From positions 34,448,369 through 34,512,368 of the forward strand of contig NC_087064.1 of assembly GCF_963678635.1 (NCBI RefSeq): a stretch of 64,000 nt of DNA. Reading direction: 5' to 3'. The notes below the pieces were generated by a model. It was not told the origin of the DNA. It searched no databases and worked only from the letters and a program-made list of their open reading frames with translations. Of this stretch, positions 12,101 through 27,100 are shown piece after piece (positions within the stretch are counted from its first letter, which is position 1; each line of letters opens with the position of its first letter). The translations under genes and the position numbers were made by a program. Source of the stretch: Symsagittifera roscoffensis. Its lineage: Eukaryota; Xenacoelomorpha; Acoela; Convolutidae.

Positions 12101-15100
12101 CTGTCAGTACAAGAAAATTAATATATATGGCAACTAAGCCGACAAAACAATTAAACCAAGGTGAAACTTTGAAGGTGAAAAACAGGACCTCACCGGTTTC
12201 GCACCTAGGACTTTTGCCGTCCTACACGTAGTCATTACCTTTAGGCCAGGTGCGCTGGAGAAGCCAAGAAATTTAAGTTGATACAGAGATGAAGTGGAGC
12301 TTCGCAACCACTTGCGCTACAGCAAAAACATAAAAAGACATAAGTCAAAACAAAAACTACAAAAAATTGGAAAACAAAATACGTCAACCGAAGTTTTCGT
12401 ATGATTTAATTAAAATGCATTCTAGGCAAACGTGCAAAGCAAAACATTTAAATGTTAAAATAGCAAGGATTGGAAACTCAAGAAGCAGAAACAAAGCCGA
12501 CAATCTTTGAGCAGAAATCAGCTGAGCCGATAAGGAATTGATTTTATACACAGAGGCGAAGCGGAGCTTCGCATCACTTGCGATAAAAAAATGTATAACT
12601 ATGATTACCAGTAAACGAAAAGACAAATCAAATATTGAAAAACCTTCAAAATAACTGTTTTTTTTGTCATAAATTTTTAAAAATTGCAAAGAACAAAAAT
12701 ATTCTGCAAATTTTCAGTTCGACAAAATTTTCAGTTTCGACAAAAAAACAGGTACTGATTGAAATCGAACTTCTGGGAGATTTGTCGCCTCGAAAATGGG
12801 TAATAACACTGCACTAAATACACAGAACACAACTTGAATTTATAAAGAAAATTTTTAATGAAAGGCAAGAAAAAAATCAAAAACTGGCAAAAAATCGGCA
12901 AGACTTTTTACACAGAGGCGAAGTTGCACTTCGCATAGACAAGCAAAAAAATGACCGATAACGCTACTGGCAAAAATTGAACAAGTAAAACTTGAAGTCC
13001 ACAAAGTTTCTTAAGTGACGCCCGCCAATCATGAGTCTACATAATTGGTAAGTGACTCAAGCCAATTATGACGCATTAGCAGTACCAGTTAATTTGAACC
13101 AAAAAGAAATTTACCAACTAACATGCCTCAATTTATAGATCGGACGCGTTTTAACTAGTATACGAAAAAGTTCGTTTAAAACATCCGACCCCGCCCAGGT
13201 TTGAACCCTCTTATTTTGTTGCGAGTCTCCATACCTACCTCTACGCTAAAGATCCATGATACCTTGAAGCTAAAATGCTATTTGTAATATAATCGTCTGT
13301 TTGAATATCCTTAGCATTGGCATATTTAATAGCTGGTTATTGATCAAAATGGACACCTTCAAAATGAACACATTTTGTCGCAACAATATTTGCGTCGCAA
13401 CAATAATTGCGACTTAGGTTGAAAAAAAAGTTCATACTATAACACAAGCTTTGCTTGTGTAAAAACTCAATTACTTGCCCAAAAACAGAATACACTGAAA
13501 TATTTTTTAAATCGAGTAATAAATGGCCAAATTTTTGGCAAATTTGGTACCACGGTAACTAAGCCGACAAAAAAAACCGACAAACAGAAGTCCGGCAAAG
13601 ATCTTTTTGACTCCCGGACAATTTTCCGCTTACAAAAAAGGTCCTGGACGGATTCGAACCATTGACCTCTATCTTTATAGGCAGGTGCGTAACCTCTTCG
13701 CCATATGCGCGAATCAACATTTGACTTTTAATTTCATATGAGCCAAAGGTTAAATGATTAAAGTGATTCTATTAAACTAGTTGTTAACCCTAAAAAAGTC
13801 TATATTCCGGTTTGATAACGCATGCTAATCACGGGCGTATAAAACATAGCAGAAAGAGAGTTGGAAAAAAGCCAATGAATACAAGTAAACAGAAAAAACG
13901 GACTGTTTTTTGAAAAAATCTAACTTTCGAACTTCCAAGAAAAAAACAGATGGCCTTGAAGCTCTTTGAATTCCTTCTAACAATGGCCTTGAAGTGGAGT
14001 TTGCCTTCCTTCTAACAAAGGAAATGAACTTAACTTAAACGGAAATCAGTCATAAAACCGCAAAAACGTAAGTTTGAGCCTGAGCAAATTTTTGACTCTT
14101 CCTCGAAAACAAACATCATGACCTATATACGCTCATCTACTCTGAAAAGTATCCAATTAAAGTTCTATTAAAGTTATCCAAGCCATTGCAATTGTTTCAA
14201 TTAGTCCTAAAAAAATTATCGATCAGAATATTAGCCCGATCTCTAAAAAAACCCAATGTGTTATCTGTAGTGCCGTTTTCTTTACCTCGCACTGTTTCTC
14301 AGCCACTTTCATCTCCACAGAGTGTATGTCCTCCATGAGTCTGTCCACTGACTTGTTACACAGACCCCTCACCTCATCCACCTCCCGTCTGGTCTTCTCG
14401 CCCGCCTCCTCATACACTTTGGTCAACTCATCCCTCAGCTTCATTATCTACAACACACAAAACAACACATCACACACTCAATACAGTAAGTGAACAAAGC
14501 TGTTATGTTAATAATTCAACTGGGATCAGAATAACATCCTGACTAGATTGGTTAGAACAAATTTGCAGCTGAACTCAACTATGTCAAAGCCGTAGAATGA
14601 TGGATATCACGAACGAAATAAGGCTTTGACTAAGATCTCATTTAAAACCCTCCTGGACGCTATATGTTCAAGAAATATGTTGAAACTCTGAAAGAGAAAG
14701 GATGGCGGCATCCCCCCCGTAATCCGCCGCTGGTAAGTATACTTCACCTCTTCCTTGGCCTGTCCCTCTCTGGACACTGCCTGGTCCTTCTCCAGAATGG
14801 CATTTTCCACCAGTTGGGTCGCCTGCCGCACCTCTTTTACTGCATCAGCCTCCCTCGTCTCCAACAATTCCCTAACAGCACCAAATTTAAATTCCCTTTT
14901 ATTTCAGTAATTTTTGCTCAGTGGCGAAGCAGAGCTTCGCACCACGTGCGATACAATACAAACATTAGCCGAAAGAAAATGAAACCAAGCCACTGAGATA
15001 AAAAAAAACACTGAAAAAATGCCAAAAAAATATCACCCAAATTTTCTAAACTGAAATTATACTTGATGAAACCATGTCTCGAAACACGATTGTCAGAGTT

Positions 15101-18100
15101 AAATCAAAATTAAGACAACATTTATCGGTCTGTAGCTGCGCAGACTAAACTCGCGTAGACGCCCGCTGACCTGGGAAAATATGGTCATAAAAATTGATAG
15201 TGATGGTCATAAAAAGTGATAATGATTTTAGGAATTCCAAATCTTATTCGCTCTTCAAATCTTCGCTGGACATTTCTAAGGCCATACTCTTTTCAAAACG
15301 CAGGGCATAGCCGCTTGCGCAGGGAAGATTCGCATAACTTATTGTGTTTCTTTCGGTTAAACCCATGATCTCCGATTTAGCAAGGTAGTTTTTGAGAAAA
15401 GTCAAAAAGTTTTCAAACTTAAAAACTAACAAAATGTCAAAAATGTGCTTGTTTGAGGCGACAATTTTTTTCTGCCCAATTAAGGGAATAGCCACTTGAG
15501 AAGGAGAAATCACCATAACTTTTTCGTTTCATTAAAACCCTCATCTCAGATTTGTGCTTTAAAAATTTGAGAAAATAAAAAAAAAACTTAAAGAAGAGGT
15601 CAAAAATCCCTCTACTGAAAATTTCGAAGGCCGCAGAACGTGGGGTAAAATGAAAAGAGACAAGCGGAAAATGCAGGCACATAGAAAAGAAGCCAGTTAT
15701 CCATTGATACTTTTTTGAAAATTAGTACAGTAGTTTTTGAGAAATGATTGTCGCAAAAAAAAACCCATACATTTTTATAACAACTGTTATTTTCAAACAG
15801 GACCTAACACTAGGCAAAAAAACAGCAAAATATGTTTTCAAATTGCTTATGCTTAAATAGTCTTAAAAATGATTAAAATGAATTATACCAAAAGTGCCAC
15901 CAATTGAGCACTTTTTTGCGACTTAGGTTGGAAAAATCTCTTCGTAAAAATATACTACATTTTGCTTGTGTAAAGAAAGAATATACGCCCTTAAAATTCT
16001 TTGACACAAATCATGATTGGTGCTTTTTTGACAAAACTAACATACTCTAAGAAAGCTGGATCAATATGTTCAGTTTATATTTCACTGGGAAACCTATAAA
16101 TTCAATTCCACTTTCGAAACTAGAAGTTGTTCATGTTTTTTCGCGTCATTTCAATGTTCGTATTTGGAGAGGGCTATTTACGTTAAATTTCAGCAGACGA
16201 ATTTCAATTATATTCAAAAGTGCATAAATTCGTAACTGAATTCATAAATGCATTAATATGTATGAATGCAATTCTGTAGTTACTAGAACGTTTTAAGACT
16301 TTTTCCTTGAAAAAAAAAAACAAAAAAATCACAAAGACCTATATAAGAGTCTTCACTACGTTCATTACTCAAAAGAAACTGAAATTTAAAAGAAATCACA
16401 TGCCAAATTGCGAAAAATCAAATATGAGCGTGAACCAAAAACTTTTGAAGCAAACCCGTTTACGCCGAGAAACATTTTTGAAAACATAGCCAATTGACCG
16501 TTGCAAAAGAAAAATTAACGCAAGGAAACAGAAAATATTTTCATCAAAATACAGTTTACAACCGGATTCAAACACTTGGCCTTTGTCGTCCCGAGCATGT
16601 TTCATTTTGATATGCCATGCTCATCGCAAGTCGAAAGTTTAACACAGACGTATAAAGTGTATCAAAAAAGTAGAAATAAGCCTCGAATTAGTAAAAATTC
16701 GGCTACGTCTGGGATTCGATTCGCAACCTAGAAATTATAGTCACACGCATTAACCACTCAGCCATGGAGAGCTTAATAAATCACCAACACTAGCCACAAA
16801 TCAAGCATATAACAGATTCCATGATAATTCCAATGCTACAGATCGTGATTATAACAAAGTTGCCACCAAATAAGTGAACACTTTTCAATAACACTTTTAT
16901 TTGCGAGTTAGGTTAGACAAAAACAACACGGTTCATACTAATACAGTAACGCTTGCAAGCCCGCTAGTTTAAAACGCCAAATTACTTTGTAGACCAAAAA
17001 TCATCGAAACTGAAAAACATAGTCAACAGAATGTTGGAAAAGAGTCAATGAACACAAGTAAACGTTTGCTATTCGATAGTGGAGCTTGTATTCCTTTTAG
17101 CAATGTAAATGAACTGAACTTAAAAAGAAATCAAAAGCCAAACCGCGAAAAAGTAAATTTTAGCCAGAACAAATTTTAAAATTTTTCCTGAAGAGAAATT
17201 CATCACGACCTATGTAAGAGTCTGAAGTATGTTCGACGACACTTGTTGTTTTTTTAGCTGAAGAAATTATGGTCAACAGTTTTTTCAAAAAAATAGTCCA
17301 ATTAGATAAAAGTTGATCCACTGGGAAATCTTAAATCAAAAACCCATTTTCGAACCTTGCAGCTAAAGTCAGTCAAGTTGTTTACGCCAATTGCGTTTTC
17401 TTAAGCGCAGAGCGTTATGACCTTCCTTTCAGCAAATGAATTTGAACTGAACTTATAGGGTTATCAAAGTCAAATCGCAAATAAAAACTTAGGCGTTTTC
17501 CTGGACAAAAAAATCGCGACCTGAAATAAGTGCCTTCACAGCGTTAATTGATAATTCAGATGAAAACATTTGTTCAACAAGTTAGGTCAAAATATCATTT
17601 ATTTAACCCTTGAAATGCAAAAAAAAAGAAGTACGAAAAAAGAAGTACGAAAAAAAAGTAGGAGGAAAAACGAATGACCTACTTGTCCTTCTTGAGGTGT
17701 TCGATCTCCTCCATCAGCTGTCTTTTCTCTGTGGTGTGTCTGGTTAACTGTGCAGATGCCTCCTTGTACTTCCCCTCTAAATTCTCCACCACCCTCTCCA
17801 ACTCCTCCACCTGACTCTCCATGTTCCGCTCCCCCTGGCTCGCTCTCTGCGCCTCCACTGTCTAACGCCACAAAGTTACATTCAGTCCAGTTCCTATTTT
17901 TGTACAATAGCAGTACACTGCGAGATGGATGAAATAGAGCTGACTGATTTTTTTTCAGATAACTAAGTAGGTCTCGACAATTAGATCGTAGTTTCTCATA
18001 ATCCACGTAATAAATGAACTAACTGAATAAATGAGGTTCCCTAATATTTCATTCTTCACAACTTTTCTTCTAATCTTATTGTGCGTCTTGAGCTGTTTGG

Positions 18101-21100
18101 AAATTTTACTCCTGACCGAATAAACAACTAGATAAATCTTCTGCGGGTTTTCTTTTCATTTGATTGTTCGGATCGACATGAATGCAATTTTCTATATATA
18201 ACTCTCAGACTAGTCTTGTATTTGTAATTTTTCCGATAATTTTCGACTAATAGAGTGCCCCTAGGAGCCCAAATATTCAATCAATTCAGAGCGAACAAGA
18301 CTACCTTTTTCTGGAGAAAACTTTCCAGTTGGTTCTGAGCATTCTGCAGTGATACTAATTGGGTTGAGCTCATTTTGTGTTCATCCTGACTTTGTCTAAA
18401 ATTAATCATTGTTAAAATTTAACATAGTTCAAACGCTTTCATGAAGCTTCACAGGAATGAAAAATTCGTACTTGAAGTATGTGGAAAATGAGGTCAATTT
18501 GTTTGTCAATTCCTGCACATCAGTCTCTAGCTTGGCATTTAGCTTCTCCAGCTCCGAGTTTCGTGTTCGCAGTGACATGTACGAATTCGCAACACTCGCT
18601 CCTTGCTCCTGTTCAAAGAAAACATCTGCAAATATTAACAGTTTTCTATGCATAAGGATGTTACTTAATTTTTATTGGGTAAGACACAAAAGGGTGATCA
18701 ATGAAAAAGCATATGCTCAAAACTGCTAAAAACTGTGCTGACAAGCTTCTAAATTTTTAGAAGCTAAAGACCTTCTTTAATAATTTATTTAGGATTTTTA
18801 CGTACATTGAACAGTAAAACAAATAGTTTGAGACTTTTTGCACTTCACTGAAAATCTTAATATGACTCAGAACAGAAACTGATTTACGCAACAAATGAGA
18901 TACAACACAAACTGCATCACATTAGCTGTAATGATGGTGGGGTCTTCGTTCACAAGTACGGACCCAGCAACGAAAAAGGATGCATCTGCTCCGATGACGC
19001 AATACATATTTTGTTTTGGCAATCTAAGTGAGAACTCACAGGCTGTTTTAAGGTCCTCCGTAGACATGACGTGATTTTTCAGGCTCTTCTGGGGCTATGA
19101 ACTCGGTCTACTGTTTAATGAGTCTTAGAATGATAACAGCTTGTCTGCTAGTTCTGCTGTTGCGCTTTATAGACTTGAACAACCCGAAAAAAATATTGTG
19201 TACATTTGTGTACTGAGGACTATTTTAACTTGTAATTATTTGTAAATCTAAACACTCAACCTCCCCTAGTCTAAAGAAGCAATTATCAGTGGCAAGACCA
19301 ACTCCTGGATCCCTGGGCTGATGTCTACTTATTCACAATACAAAACTTTTGAGCACCTTTGAAATCATTTGTTGGCTGCGTAAACAGAATCAAGTTTTGT
19401 TCAAATCAAAAGACTGCATGCTCTGATGCTTCGGCTAAAACCTGCCAGGATGCAAAGCCTCTCTTCGTTATCTTTCAAAAATATGGGGAACAAGTATCTC
19501 CCGATGATGTTATTTTCCATGGTCAGAACTAAATCGTCGAGCAACTCGTCTTTTAATTGGATGGCACATTTTGTGTCTATGCATAGACTGGTCTGTTCGT
19601 GTCTGGGGTCAGTTGGACATGAAAACTTTGGGTTTATCCGATATCCAGTCAGTGACGTTTGAAAATGTCATTGAAACACTAGGAGCGTTTCTGTTTGTGA
19701 TTTTTCGCGGAGAGACCGCAAAACTTTAGCTTTAATAAAAGCTACAACAATTTTGTCTCGTATTTTCTATGTCTACTCAAATAAGTCCCTGTATATTCTG
19801 ATGAGTCTCGGAAAGAAGTTTTTGAGTTCGTGGTTTATCGCGAGCTGACTGATTTTTTCCTTTGCTGTGGCTTTCATTGACTCAGCCACTTTCTACATGT
19901 TTGTCTCACACGTCGCTTTTCAGGAGCTAAGATTCACGAGGTTCTGGTTATATTGCGCTGAATAATTCAGTCTGTATCTTTACGTCAGGTAGTTGGAAAT
20001 TTTGTTATTTATAGCCGCTTTTTAGCTATTGATTTTCGCCTAAATTGGTCAAGTACACTCGTGATATGAGGTTTCATTTGTTTTGATTGATTTTGTCTTT
20101 GTGTTGAAGCTCGCTTTGAATGTTATACGGGACAACTTTAAGTTTTTAATTTTTTAAAATTTTAATTTTTAAGTTTTTTTTCTGTTACTCAGTTGTTTAT
20201 TCAGTTGAGCTCGACTGCGGATATCACTTGAAACGAGGCCAGAAAGAATGCCTGACAGTATTTTGGAACAAATGAAGCCTTCTTCTAAGAGAAATTTTCC
20301 TATTTGAAAAACTTATCGGAAACTGGTGCAAAACTCAAAGCTGAAACGCTATTGTCAGGGGCATTAGTTTGTTGATGACTTGCACATGGCTTTTACAAAC
20401 TTCACAAAATTGGTCAAAGACATTGCACTGATGAACACGCTAGTGTTGGCAATTACTAAATCATTAAATCAATTTTCTTCGTTTGTGGCTATGATGACAC
20501 GCTGTGTAAAATCGTGCTTTTCTTTTAACTTTTTATTGTTGGTAGAAGGGGATTGAATTGTGCTGTTTCAGGACGAAAGCTGTCGTAGTTGACTTTCAGT
20601 AACAGAGAGGTCCATTTGCACTTATTTGGCAAATAGTCGTCCTGATGAAGTGATCGTTGTATGAAGTCTTCTCTTGAACTGAACGCTGCCCGCGTCTTTG
20701 GATGCCTGTAGCCGCCGCTACTTTGATTTCCGATTTGCCCATTTATCTCTTTTCAAGCGATTGTAACCGGGTGGGCTGGCGAAATTTGCCATTAGGTCAT
20801 TTTGTTTGTCACCATATGGTTATGTTATAACTAGCATATAACGCACCTACGTTGCTTCGAATTTTAACAACTCATAAAAACCGCATTTATAGGAATTAAG
20901 ATCTGCATCAATTTAGTGTACTCGGACAGCACCCAATAACCGGGTTGGTAGTTTGAAATTTTTTTAAATTTTTTTTATTCAAGTTTTTTAATTCAAATTT
21001 TGAAAAACCATAAAATTTTGTGATGTTTTTTATATCTTAGCTCTTTGAAACATGAGTTTAGAAAGGTAACATCTCAGAAACTAAAAGCAATAGAGCAGTC

Positions 21101-24100
21101 GCATTTGGACGCAAGATTTACAAGTCTTGAGAATACTCTCACAGTACCCAACTACAGCGTCGGGAATTTTGCGGAACTTCAAACTTAAATTTTAGGATTT
21201 TTTTTGAAAAACCATAGAAAGCGTCAGATCTCGAAAAGTACCAACAACTGAGCAGTCATTTTTGAGGCTTGATTTGCAACCACTGGAAGTACTCAGACAG
21301 CTCCCAACTAAAAAGTTAGGAATATCAAATTTTGAAAGAAAAAAAATTAAATTTAAGATTTCTGAAAAATTTGCAAAAAAATCACTCACTAGAAACATCA
21401 TTTCTGGAAAACTACAAAGATTTGAGCAGTCATATTTGGAGGAAAGAATCTCAACCACTCAGACTACTCTGACAGCCCCCAACTACAGGGTTGAAAATTT
21501 CAAACTTAGAAGAAAAACCTTCAAAATTAAGTATTCTGAATATAGAATATATTTTTTGGAAAAATCATGAAAAACGTCAAATCTCGAAAACACAAGGATT
21601 TAATCAATCATATTTAGAAGCAAAATTAGCAAATCCTAGGATTACCCAGAAAAAGCCTCGTTATAGAGATCGGAACTTCAAATTTTTAAAACGCTCATTA
21701 CTCTTAAAAAAAGTCATAACAAACGTCACATCTCGAAAACTATAACGATTTGAGGGGTCGTATTTGAACGCAAGGTTTGCAATTTGGAACTCTTGTGAGC
21801 ACCCTTACAGTACTCAACTACAAGGCTAAGAAATTCAATTCTTTTGAATTAAAAAAAAAAATTCTGAAAAACTAAAAAGAAATCATAAAAATCATCATAT
21901 CTCGAAGACTACAAGGATTTGAGCAGTCATATTTGGAGGCAAGATTCGCAATTCTTGAAAGTAATCTGACAGCACCCAATTACAGGATTGTGAATTTCAA
22001 GTCAGGAAAATTATTTCGTAGATTTTTTGAAAACTTTTGAAACCATCACAAAAATTGTCTTATCTCGTACACTGATAAGGATTTGGGCATTCAGTTTTGG
22101 AGGCCGAATTCGCAACCCCTGGGGAAACCCTGACAGCATCGCACTTTTGGGTTGCTTGTTTTGAACTCGGTGAAACAAACGCGGAATTCAAAATGGAAAA
22201 TCGAAAAAAATTCGTAACCATTGCAAAATACGATATAGCTTAAGCGTGAAATTTTTTTCGTTAAACATGCAGAAATAATATGTTGAAAAAGCTTAAATAT
22301 AGCGAGACAGTGAAGCCCGCACTTAAATATATAATAGATAGATTATCCTCAAGTGAATCTGAGATTTATATTTATTATTGGAAACAACTTCCCATGTCTG
22401 TTATAAATATTGTGATGTAAATTTATATTAGAAATGGAAAGAAAATTCCGATTTATACCAGTCTGCTACGATCAGCTCAAAACTTTCTGTAATCTCCGAG
22501 CATATGTTTCAATAAATATAATAGCTCAGCAAAATGGTGGTCGTATTTTTCAAACAATCCAAGAACTTTTGAAATATTTTTTAGCAAGAAGGAATCCAAG
22601 GTTCTTGACATTTACCGCCAGGAATAAAAAAGACAGTTACCAAAACAGGTTCTAACTTACATATTGCGATTTCAGAGTGTTTCGTTCCACTTCAATCTCA
22701 GCTACTTTTTCCTGAAAACCTAACAAGTTTTAACTAACGAATATAACTTTTTTTCTGCAACTTTTGAACTATTTCTTGACCAAATCCCACCTTGTAGTTC
22801 CTCTGTAGCTGGTCCAGTTCATTATTGGCAGAAGTAGCCAGTTCCAGCGCATTGTCTTTTTCTTCTGTTAAAAGTCGCACTTTTTGCTCTAACGATGCTG
22901 TGATATGAGCATTGGAAAGAGAAAAGTGTTGTTTTTGCTTGGATCCGGACTCTTCACCCGAAGGCAAAACTCCCTTCAACTCTAGCAGCTCAAGTGACAC
23001 TGAGTTTAACTCAGCTTGCAACCTAAAATCATGAATTGACGTCATATTTACAAATCATTCGCACAGAAAATAAGCTGCACTTTTTACAAAGACAAAAAAT
23101 TTTAGAAAGACAAAAAATAGCCAAGAGACAATTGGAAAAGAATCAATGAACGCAAAAAAAAACAAAGAAAATTTAAAAAAATCGAAATTCAAACAACACT
23201 TTCGAGTTTTTAGGAAAAACATATCTTACCTTAAAGCTCTTCAAATTTTGGGAACAATTAATGATTAACTTTTTTTTTGATAAAATTAACTCAATTTGAG
23301 AAAAAATGATCGTTAGACAAAACTTTTATTCGCTGCGAAATCCGAAAAAGCAATCCACTTTCGAAATTAGAGGTCGATCACGTTTTCCTAACCTTTCCGC
23401 TTTCACAAATGGAGAGCGCAATTTGCCTACATTTTAGCAAATTTTAAAAAATAATAATTTGAAGAAGTGCATAAATAACTAAGTGCATTTGTAAACGCAT
23501 AAATATTTACGAGCGCACTTCTGTAGTTATTAGAGCATTTTCCTAAAAAAAGCATCACTACCTATATAAGAGAATTTCACTATTTTCATCGATTCTTAAC
23601 CAATTAAAAGAACAAATTACCTAATTATTTAAAACTTTTACATGCACAAGCTAATTAAGCGTAAAATTTTAAAGATTTAGTAGACAGCTCTCTTGTCTTT
23701 CAGAACTTTTTTTGCTTCTAATAATACAGCTATGCTCAACAGTATTTGGCCTTCTTGGCTTTGAGATTCGATCTAGACGTACACATTTATGCTTCATGTT
23801 AATGGAGCAGTAAAGTGATCATGATGAAAACGCAAATTACACAGCAATAGACTTGACCACGTATAACTTGGTTCTGTTAAGTTCCAACCAAATTATCAAT
23901 CATAGATTTTCAAGTTTATAGGGTTTAGTTCCTCTGTTCACACAACAAAACTTACTCGAAATCTGTCGCTACAATTTTGCTTGTCAAAATTACGAAAAAT
24001 TCTTTTAAACTTTTACAAACCTAGAAAAGAAACATTTGTCACGATAATCAACACAGGCAATAACTTGAAAAAATCTAATTATTTTGAAGACAAATTCGCA

Positions 24101-27100
24101 CATCGGTGGCCTTTTTTAAAAAAAAACTGCAGCCTCAAAAACTGACCATCAGCATGAAAAAATCGTGATATAATTGGACTGAATTTTGAAAACAAAGATT
24201 GAATAGCCGACACACATGAGCATCCCACCAAACATGAAAATGATCTCAGAACAAAGTAAACCATTAAAAAGAAATTCTGCTACTTCATTTGCTTCTGATG
24301 GTGAGTGTCGATTCGAGACAGGCTCATAGATCCAACTAGGACACCAAAACCAGTTCAGCTTTCTGGTGTTCCACAGATACAAAAACATAACCGAGCATAG
24401 ACACCACCACCACAGCTCCGTCTTTCTTTTCCCTGTTTGACATCTTAGTGTTTCTCCGAAACAAGCACCACAACCAGACGCACCGGATGTCTCGTTAGTG
24501 AAATTGGACCCCCGCCAGTCAGAGTCACCCAGGCGGGGGTTGATGTGTGAGACTAAGAGACAAGACAAATAATCTTCCACTGGAAGAGTGCACTTCTGTA
24601 GTTATTAGAGCAAAATTGAACGAGTCCACTTCTGTAGTTAATGAAGCATTTTTGTAACAAAAAGGCACCGCGACCTTTATAAGAGTCTTGACTATGTTCA
24701 TCGATTCTCAATCAATTGAAATAGCAAATTACCTAATCAGAAGAAACGTTTACATGCACAAACTCTTTTGCCTTTCAGAACTTTTTTAGCTACTAAAATA
24801 CAGCTACGCCCAAAAGTACTTGGAATTATTGGCTTCGAGACCCGATCTAGACGCACAAATTTCCGATTCATGTTAATTGAGTAGACCGCAGAAAACACTG
24901 ATCATGAAGAAAACACAAATTACACAAAACAATAGCCTTGACCTTGTATAAACTGGTTTTGTTAGTTCTAACCAAATCATATATCATAGATTCTCAAGTT
25001 TATAGAAATTAGTTCATTTGTTCGCGCATGTCAAAACTTACTCGAAATCCGTCGGTACAATTTTGCTCATCAAAATTACCAAAAATTCTTTTAATCTTTT
25101 ACAAATGTACAAAAGAAACATTTGTCACGATAATCAACACAGGCAATAACTTTAAAAAATCTAATTATTTTGAAGACAATTTCGCATTTCGGTGGCGTTT
25201 TTTTAAAAAATATGCAGCCTCAAAAATTAACCAAAGTTTACAAACTGACCATCAGCATGAAAAAAATTCAAGATATCATATTTGATTGAATAATGGAAAC
25301 AAAAATTAGGCTGCAGACACATACGAAGATCCCACAAACATGAAGAAAAAGATCTAACAACAAAGTAAACCGTTAAAATGAATTTTTTTGCCACTTCATT
25401 AGCTCCTGATGGCGAGTGTCGACTCATGACAGGCTCATAAATCCAACTAGGACACCAAAAACAGTTCAGCTCTCTGGTGTTCGAGACATACAAAAACTTA
25501 ACCGAGCAGAGACATCACCACCACAGATCCGCCATACTTTTGCCTGTTTAACATCTTAGTGTTTCACCGAAACAAGCACCACAACCAGACGCACCGGATG
25601 TCTCGTTTCTGGAATTGCCTCCCCCCGCCAGTCAGAGTCACCACGGCGGGGTTTGCAAGGTGAGACTAAGACGAGACGGCAAAATCTTCCACTTGAAGTG
25701 TTGGATGATTGCGCGTCGAGCGTTGTTTAAAGCAATTAGGAAAGGGGTAAGATACCGTCAATAAAACTTGATTAAACAAGGTACTCCAAAAAACGTCCAT
25801 CAAATAACTCTAAATATCGGACCTGAATAGACAAAAAAGGCAGTTGAGTAATGCCACTTTTTTAAAAATGGTTTCACTTTTGAGACCTATTTTTCAACTA
25901 TTTTTCACGGGAGTGTTATAGCATTTTCTCCAATTTGGTACAATTTTAGACTTTGATCATTAAAACTTTTTTGAACAAGTTCATTGAACATGTTTGAAAG
26001 ACTAAAAAGGATTGACACTGTTTTTTCAAGAGCACTGATAGGCTGAAAGGTTTTAAAAAAAGCAAAACTATGACATTTGATGGTGGATTTTATCTTACCA
26101 TGGTTATTTTCGTGGGTATAGAAATTTTGCTTTAAAAAATTGAAAAATTGCCGTTTTACTGGTTGCTAAGTTTTGGACAATTTCATCGATTTTCAATGCT
26201 AATGAAGAACCGAACAAAAAATTGACCTCTTACAAAAACCGATTCCGTTGTCTCTTTTCTAAATATAATATAATAATCGCAAAATAGTTTTAATTTCAAA
26301 GCCGGAAATTATTAGTCTGTAGAAAATAGTACGCAGTTCATTATCAAATTTGATTTAAAAATATGTTTAACTGACCAATCAATTTATGCCTTATTCATTA
26401 TAGGTTGCTCCCTGGGACCCCTTATAGGATGGTTCATACCATTCATTTTAAACTCAACTTTTTTCGTCAGAAAGCAAAAACTTAAATTGAAAAATGCACA
26501 AAAATGAACTTTGATGGTGGATTTCATTTTAACATAGTCATTTTCGTGGGTACAGAAATTTTACTTGTCAACATTGGAGAAAAATGCCGATGTTATGGTT
26601 CCTTACTCTTGGAAAATTTCATCAATTTACAATGCTAATTAAAAACCTAACGGTAAATCGTAGTGCAAAAACGATTCTGTTTTCTGTTTGCTTACAATCA
26701 GCGCTGCTTATATCTGAGTTTATGCATTGGGTTCGTAAGTTTCCTTGATGACCCGATTCAAACAAGTTTTTAAGAACTAGTAAATAACCAGTTATAAATA
26801 GTTTTTGTTAAACAGCTAAGTAATACTTTCGATTTCAAAGCCGGAAAATTGTAGTTATGTAAAAAAAAGAGTAAGCTGTACATCAAGTTCTATCAAAAAT
26901 TATTTTTACCGGCCAATAAATTTTTGCCTCATTCTTTATAGGAAGCTTTTAAGAGCTTCCTGCTCCCGTTAAGGTAGCATTCGTAACCTCTAAAAAATAG
27001 AACAATTGATTCCAGCCCTTCAGTATCTTCCTACTTTGCCAAATGCGCTCGTATTCTGGGAATCGAGCAACTCATTTAATTTGTGATTACAAAAGAGGTA

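Noticed and set aside
24149-24580. 143-codon minus-strand frame with Cys/Trp-rich wording
   Set aside because: The duplicated unit at 25.2-25.5 kb breaks the frame and changes many residues; it behaves as noncoding repeat.
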